Shown here in pieces: positions 40,472 to 43,560 of a DNA stretch of 43,560 bases. The translations under genes were made by a program, and so were the position numbers. The notes below the pieces were generated by a model, which searched no databases, was not told the origin of the DNA, and saw only the letters and a program-made list of their open reading frames with translations. Numbering within the stretch: position 1 is the first letter of the stretch; every line of letters begins with the position of its first letter. Source of the DNA: RGIG5612 sp963591145 (GTDB lineage: Bacteria; Bacillota; Clostridia; Lachnospirales; Lachnospiraceae); NCBI GenBank assembly GCA_963591145.1, contig CAVARE010000067.1, positions 1-43,560 on the forward strand, given 5' to 3'.

Positions 40472-42073
40472 ATGCGTTGTAGAACTTGCGGATGTGAAGT
40501 AGATGATGATAAGGCCTTTTGCCCTAGTTGTGGTGCAACTATGAAGGTGACGGCCGATTATGATTATATTCAGGCAGAAATTGCCAATAAAGTAGATCGT
40601 GTGTTTAATGAAGAAGAAAATACTGATGAGAATAATCAGAAGGTAGATCTGGACATACCTGATCTGGATCAGATCATATCTTCTAATGATAATACAGAAA
40701 CTGAAGAAACAGAAGATGCAGAGTCTGAGTACGAAGAAGAGACTGATGAACCTGCAGAAGAGGCTCAGGATGAAGAAGAAATAGAACAGCCTGAGAAGAA
40801 ACGTCGTAATAAATCCAAGAAGGCTGAGAAGAAGCGTAAGAGAAGATCTGAAGAGACTGAAGATAGCATCTTCGATCGTGAAGTCGATGAGGAATCAGAT
40901 GATAATGAGGATTCTTATGACGATATTGATGAAGAGTACGATGAAGATGTAGAAGAAAAACCTGCGAAACAGCCGAAACGCGGCAATAAGTCCCGCGATG
41001 GCCGTCCTTCTAACAAGCGTAAGTCGAGAAAGCAGTCTGCAAGAAGAGAAGGATCAAGAAACGTTCGTGAGTCCTATTCCTATGATGACGAGCCTGGCAA
41101 TCAGACATCGGGTAAAGTATTTACTATTCTGATCATCTTCGTGATCATTGCCGCTACTGCTATCGGAGTTATGTATATTCTGGGCGTATTTGATGGCAAG
41201 ACAAGTCAGTCAGGAACCTCGCAGGTGTCAGAGACAACTTCTCTTACGGCAAATGTTGTAAATGGAAATACATATACTGCTCCATATGAGGTTTCAATTA
41301 GTGATGCATTAGGCGGAGTTGTATATTATACATTAGACGGAAGCGAGCCGACAGAGAGCTCAAAGGCATATACGGGAGCATTCAGCTTATCAGCATCTGA
41401 TGTTCAGGCTACATATCCTAATGTAACATTAAGAGCCGCAGCATTTGACAAGAATGGCGAAAAGACTGGAGAAATCTCAATTTCATTCATGCTGGAAGGC
41501 GGCACCGATACTGCTGCAGCAGGTACGGATACAGCAGCTGAGGGTGCAGTAACAACTACGGTGGCAGCACCTCAGGTAACACCTGAATCCGGTACATATG
41601 AAGAAGATGCTGATATTGAAGTTACAGCTGAAGATGGTGCTAAGATCTATTATACATTAGACGGATCTGAACCGACTGAGGAATCGATCGAGTATGTAGG
41701 AACGATCAAGATGCCTCCGGAGACGAGTACATTTAAGGCAATCGCAGTTAAAGATGGAGTTACAAGTGATGTAACAACCTGCGAATATACACTTAATGTA
41801 TATTATGACGTTTCTCCACAGCAGGCTCTGATCAATGTCCTTATGGCTACAGACGAGATTCTGGACAATGACATGAATACAGCTGATGGTTATGCTCAGA
41901 TGCAGAACATCGGTATATATGAGATCGACGGATATCAATATTACATCGTTCGCGTTGATTTCTATTCAACTGACGGAACGCTTACAGGTTCACAGTATGA
42001 TGCAGTCGGCGTAAATTATGGCGGTGTATCAGGTGCCACAGCATCTGGCAATACATTTACTGTAAATGAATGA
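40472..42073 (+). CDS. Zinc-ribbon, single-TM protein with two chitobiase-type repeats
   Basis: The 533-residue protein has an unusual layout. A zinc ribbon with C3, C6, C17 and C20 starts the chain. Residues about 40-210 are low-complexity: first acidic (Glu/Asp), then strongly basic (Arg/Lys). One transmembrane helix lies at about 213-237. Outside the membrane are two copies of a beta-sandwich repeat with YYTLDGSEPT at about residues 284 and 391, the signature of chitobiase/beta-hexosaminidase C-terminal (CHB_HEX_C_1) domains. A C-terminal domain ends the chain. The Zn ribbon should be cytoplasmic and the repeats extracellular, which suggests a sensor or anchor, but no role is known. It overlaps rlmH by 4 bases (ATGA). 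Confidence 0.85.
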   Translation: MRCRTCGCEVDDDKAFCPSCGATMKVTADYDYIQAEIANKVDRVFNEEENTDENNQKVDLDIPDLDQIISSNDNTETEETEDAESEYEEETDEPAEEAQDEEEIEQPEKKRRNKSKKAEKKRKRRSEETEDSIFDREVDEESDDNEDSYDDIDEEYDEDVEEKPAKQPKRGNKSRDGRPSNKRKSRKQSARREGSRNVRESYSYDDEPGNQTSGKVFTILIIFVIIAATAIGVMYILGVFDGKTSQSGTSQVSETTSLTANVVNGNTYTAPYEVSISDALGGVVYYTLDGSEPTESSKAYTGAFSLSASDVQATYPNVTLRAAAFDKNGEKTGEISISFMLEGGTDTAAAGTDTAAEGAVTTTVAAPQVTPESGTYEEDADIEVTAEDGAKIYYTLDGSEPTEESIEYVGTIKMPPETSTFKAIAVKDGVTSDVTTCEYTLNVYYDVSPQQALINVLMATDEILDNDMNTADGYAQMQNIGIYEIDGYQYYIVRVDFYSTDGTLTGSQYDAVGVNYGGVSGATASGNTFTVNE

Positions 42074-42546
42074 TTAAAATAGTAGCCGTTGGCAAGATAA
42101 AAGAAAAATTCTTCTCTGATGCGATTGCTGAATATTCGAAAAGGTTAGGTGCATATACCAGACTTCAGATTATTCAGGTACCGGATGAAAAATGTCCGGA
42201 GGGAGCGCCTGAGGCGATAATTCAGCAGATCAAGAGCAGAGAAGGAAAACACATCCTTGAAAATTTAGCTGATAAGGATTACGTGATCACTTTAGAAATA
42301 AATGGCAGGAAGCTCAGCTCAGAGGCGCTGGCGGATCATATGCAGATGCTTAGAAATACCGGACATTCGGATGTGGCATTTGTAATAGGCGGTTCGTTGG
42401 GACTCAGCCCAGAGGTTTCGGCAAGGGCGGATTACAAGCTCAGCTTCTCTGACATGACATTTCCACACCAGCTGATGAGGGTGATATTGCTGGAACAGAT
42501 ATACAGATCATTTAAGATATCCAGAAATGAGCCTTATCATAAATAG
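42070..42546 (+). CDS. rlmH: 23S rRNA pseudouridine-1915 N3-methyltransferase
   Basis: This SPOUT-family methyltransferase (158 aa, normal length) methylates pseudouridine 1915 in helix 69 of 23S rRNA using SAM. Visible features are the N-terminal IVAVGKIKEKF, the glycine-rich knot segment VAFVIGGSLGLSPEV, and the conserved end MTFPHQLMRVILLEQIYRSFKI plus N-x-PYHK. It starts within the stop codon of the preceding gene. A hairpin terminator-like structure follows. Confidence 0.96.
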   Translation: MIKIVAVGKIKEKFFSDAIAEYSKRLGAYTRLQIIQVPDEKCPEGAPEAIIQQIKSREGKHILENLADKDYVITLEINGRKLSSEALADHMQMLRNTGHSDVAFVIGGSLGLSPEVSARADYKLSFSDMTFPHQLMRVILLEQIYRSFKISRNEPYHK

Positions 42547-42602
42547 GTTGGTTAACAAGAATAGTATTATGAAACTGAATTTGACGCGTTAACTGTATAT
42601 TG

Positions 42603-42633
42603 ATAACAGGGTGCCCAGACAGCACCCTGTTAT
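42603..42633 (+). terminator. Hairpin after rlmH
   Basis: A perfect 12-bp stem, ATAACAGGGTGC (42603-42614) with GCACCCTGTTAT (42622-42633), lies 56 bases after the rlmH stop. The tail (TGTGTGT) is weak in T. Confidence 0.65.
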
Positions 42634-42654
42634 TGTGTGTAAAAGAGGAATATT

Positions 42655-43077
42655 ATGGTTAAGATTACAAGAAGAACACAGTTGAGAGAAACAGCATTTC
42701 TGATTTTATTCAGAGCTAATTGCTATTGCCTGACTGAGATGCCTGCACAAATCAAGAGCTTTTTTATCGACGAAGATGAATATAAAGAGGACGAGATCGC
42801 ATATGTAACCAACAGGGTTCTGGCTGTTTGCGAGAAGATACCTGAGATCGACGAGCAGTTAGATAAATACAGTATCGGCTGGAAGACCAAGCGTATGAAT
42901 CAGGCTGACCTTACTGCCCTCAGACTGGCATATTATGAGATTGTATATGATGCAGATGTTCCGAATGCAGCTGCAATCAATGAAGCAGTTGAGCTTGCTA
43001 AAAATTACGGAACAGATAATTCCAGCGCATTTGTAAATGGCATTTTAGCTAAGGTAGCCCGAGATGCAGGCAAATAA
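42655..43077 (+). CDS. nusB: Transcription antitermination factor NusB
   Basis: This all-helical RNA-binding factor (140 aa) works with NusE/S10 in rRNA operon antitermination. The N-terminal TRRTQLRETAFLILF and the C-terminal NAAAINEAVELAKNYGTDNSSAFVNGILAKVA are the family's hallmarks. GAGG lies before the ATG. Its last 14 bases overlap xseA, the common nusB-xseA arrangement. Confidence 0.95.
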   Translation: MVKITRRTQLRETAFLILFRANCYCLTEMPAQIKSFFIDEDEYKEDEIAYVTNRVLAVCEKIPEIDEQLDKYSIGWKTKRMNQADLTALRLAYYEIVYDADVPNAAAINEAVELAKNYGTDNSSAFVNGILAKVARDAGK

Positions 43078-43560
43078 GAATATATATTCCGTTCAGCAGA
43101 TCAATTCGTATATTAAGAGATTATTCGAAGATGATTTTATTCTGAAGAATGTATATATAAAGGGCGAAATCTCCAATTGCAAATATCATTATTCAGGACA
43201 TATATATTTTTCACTGAAGGATACTTCGGGAACCATCGCGGGAGTGATGTTCGCTTCCAATGCATCAAGTCTTAAGTTCCGTCTGGAAGATGGCATGCAG
43301 GTGGTTGTATATGGCAATGTATCTGTATATGAAAGAGATGGCAGATATCAGATATATGCCAGGAGAATCGAGAGTGAAGGCCTCGGAGAGCTGTATCAAA
43401 AATACGAGGAGCTTAAGACGAGGCTGGAAGAGTCAGGCATGTTTGACCCATGCTATAAGAAACCGATTCCGCGATTTTCAATGAAAATAGGTGTTGTCAC
43501 AGCTGAAACGGGTGCTGTTATACGAGACATTTATAATGTTTCATCCAGAAGGAATCCATA
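43064..43560 (+). CDS. xseA: Exodeoxyribonuclease VII large subunit (N-terminal part)
   Basis: The frame opens at ATG 43064 inside nusB and stays open to the end of the window (165 codons), so the gene is truncated by the window edge. The visible part is the OB-fold nucleic-acid-binding domain of XseA: YSVQQINSYIKRLFEDD, VYIKGEISNCKYHYSGHIYFSLKD, GMQVVVYGNVSVYERDGRYQIY, then the start of the catalytic domain (IGVVTAETGAVIRDI). The enzyme degrades single-stranded DNA with XseB. Confidence 0.95.
   Translation, partial: MQANKNIYSVQQINSYIKRLFEDDFILKNVYIKGEISNCKYHYSGHIYFSLKDTSGTIAGVMFASNASSLKFRLEDGMQVVVYGNVSVYERDGRYQIYARRIESEGLGELYQKYEELKTRLEESGMFDPCYKKPIPRFSMKIGVVTAETGAVIRDIYNVSSRRNP

Noticed and set aside
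1..43560. CRISPR array or insertion sequence
   Set aside because: I saw no regularly spaced direct repeats with spacers and no transposase gene anywhere in the window.

Overview
The window is a 43.5-kb piece of a chromosome from a low-to-moderate GC Gram-positive bacterium, most likely a clostridial anaerobe of the Lachnospiraceae type. This rests on a sortase-anchored surface protein ending in an MPKTG-type signal, a two-gene sufC/short-sufB unit, a four-cysteine L28 next to fakA and recG, strong AGGAGG ribosome-binding sites, and several TTG starts each backed by a good Shine-Dalgarno. The genus cannot be fixed from the sequence alone.

Layout. 1-0.75 kb: the C-terminal end of a repeat-rich surface protein. 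0.9-2.3 kb: asnS on the minus strand. 2.6-10.9 kb: sufC and a short sufB-like gene, an M24 aminopeptidase P, a diacylglycerol-kinase-like lipid kinase, the primary sigma factor rpoD, lepB, an atypical murE and a small membrane protein. 10.97-21.2 kb: a nearly complete branched-chain amino acid block (ilvB-ilvN-ilvC-ilvD-leuC-leuD-leuB-leuA). A consensus promoter precedes it, followed by a 31-codon Ile/Leu/Val-rich leader ORF and an intrinsic terminator, which looks like ribosome-mediated attenuation. Structured elements lie between several of these genes. Two of them belong to a dispersed palindromic repeat that also occurs after sufB.

21.3-25.5 kb is the accessory part: an A/T-rich gap, a small secreted protein, a strong hairpin, an acidic lipoprotein, two ABC-2-like membrane proteins and an ABC ATPase. 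It resembles a secreted-effector or bacteriocin unit with a dedicated ABC transporter, but no family assignment is certain. 25.6-27.0 kb: two identical tRNA-Gly(GCC) genes, each with its own promoter and terminator, flank a patatin-like hydrolase. 27.1-31.3 kb: rpmB (minus), fakA (DhaL/DegV-like fatty acid kinase) and recG. 31.5-35.5 kb: ddl and murF (peptidoglycan precursor synthesis), a YprB-like RNase H-fold protein and a small CBS-domain protein. 35.5-43.6 kb: tyrS with an altered HIGH motif, alaS, an aldose-1-epimerase homologue lacking its catalytic histidines, a zinc-ribbon/transmembrane/chitobiase-repeat protein, rlmH, nusB and the start of xseA.

Most of the window is core metabolism, translation and envelope synthesis. 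The best candidates for something new are the ilv leader-peptide attenuator, the palindromic repeat family, the secreted-protein/ABC cassette, and the two core-enzyme homologues with changed active-site residues (murE and the epimerase).
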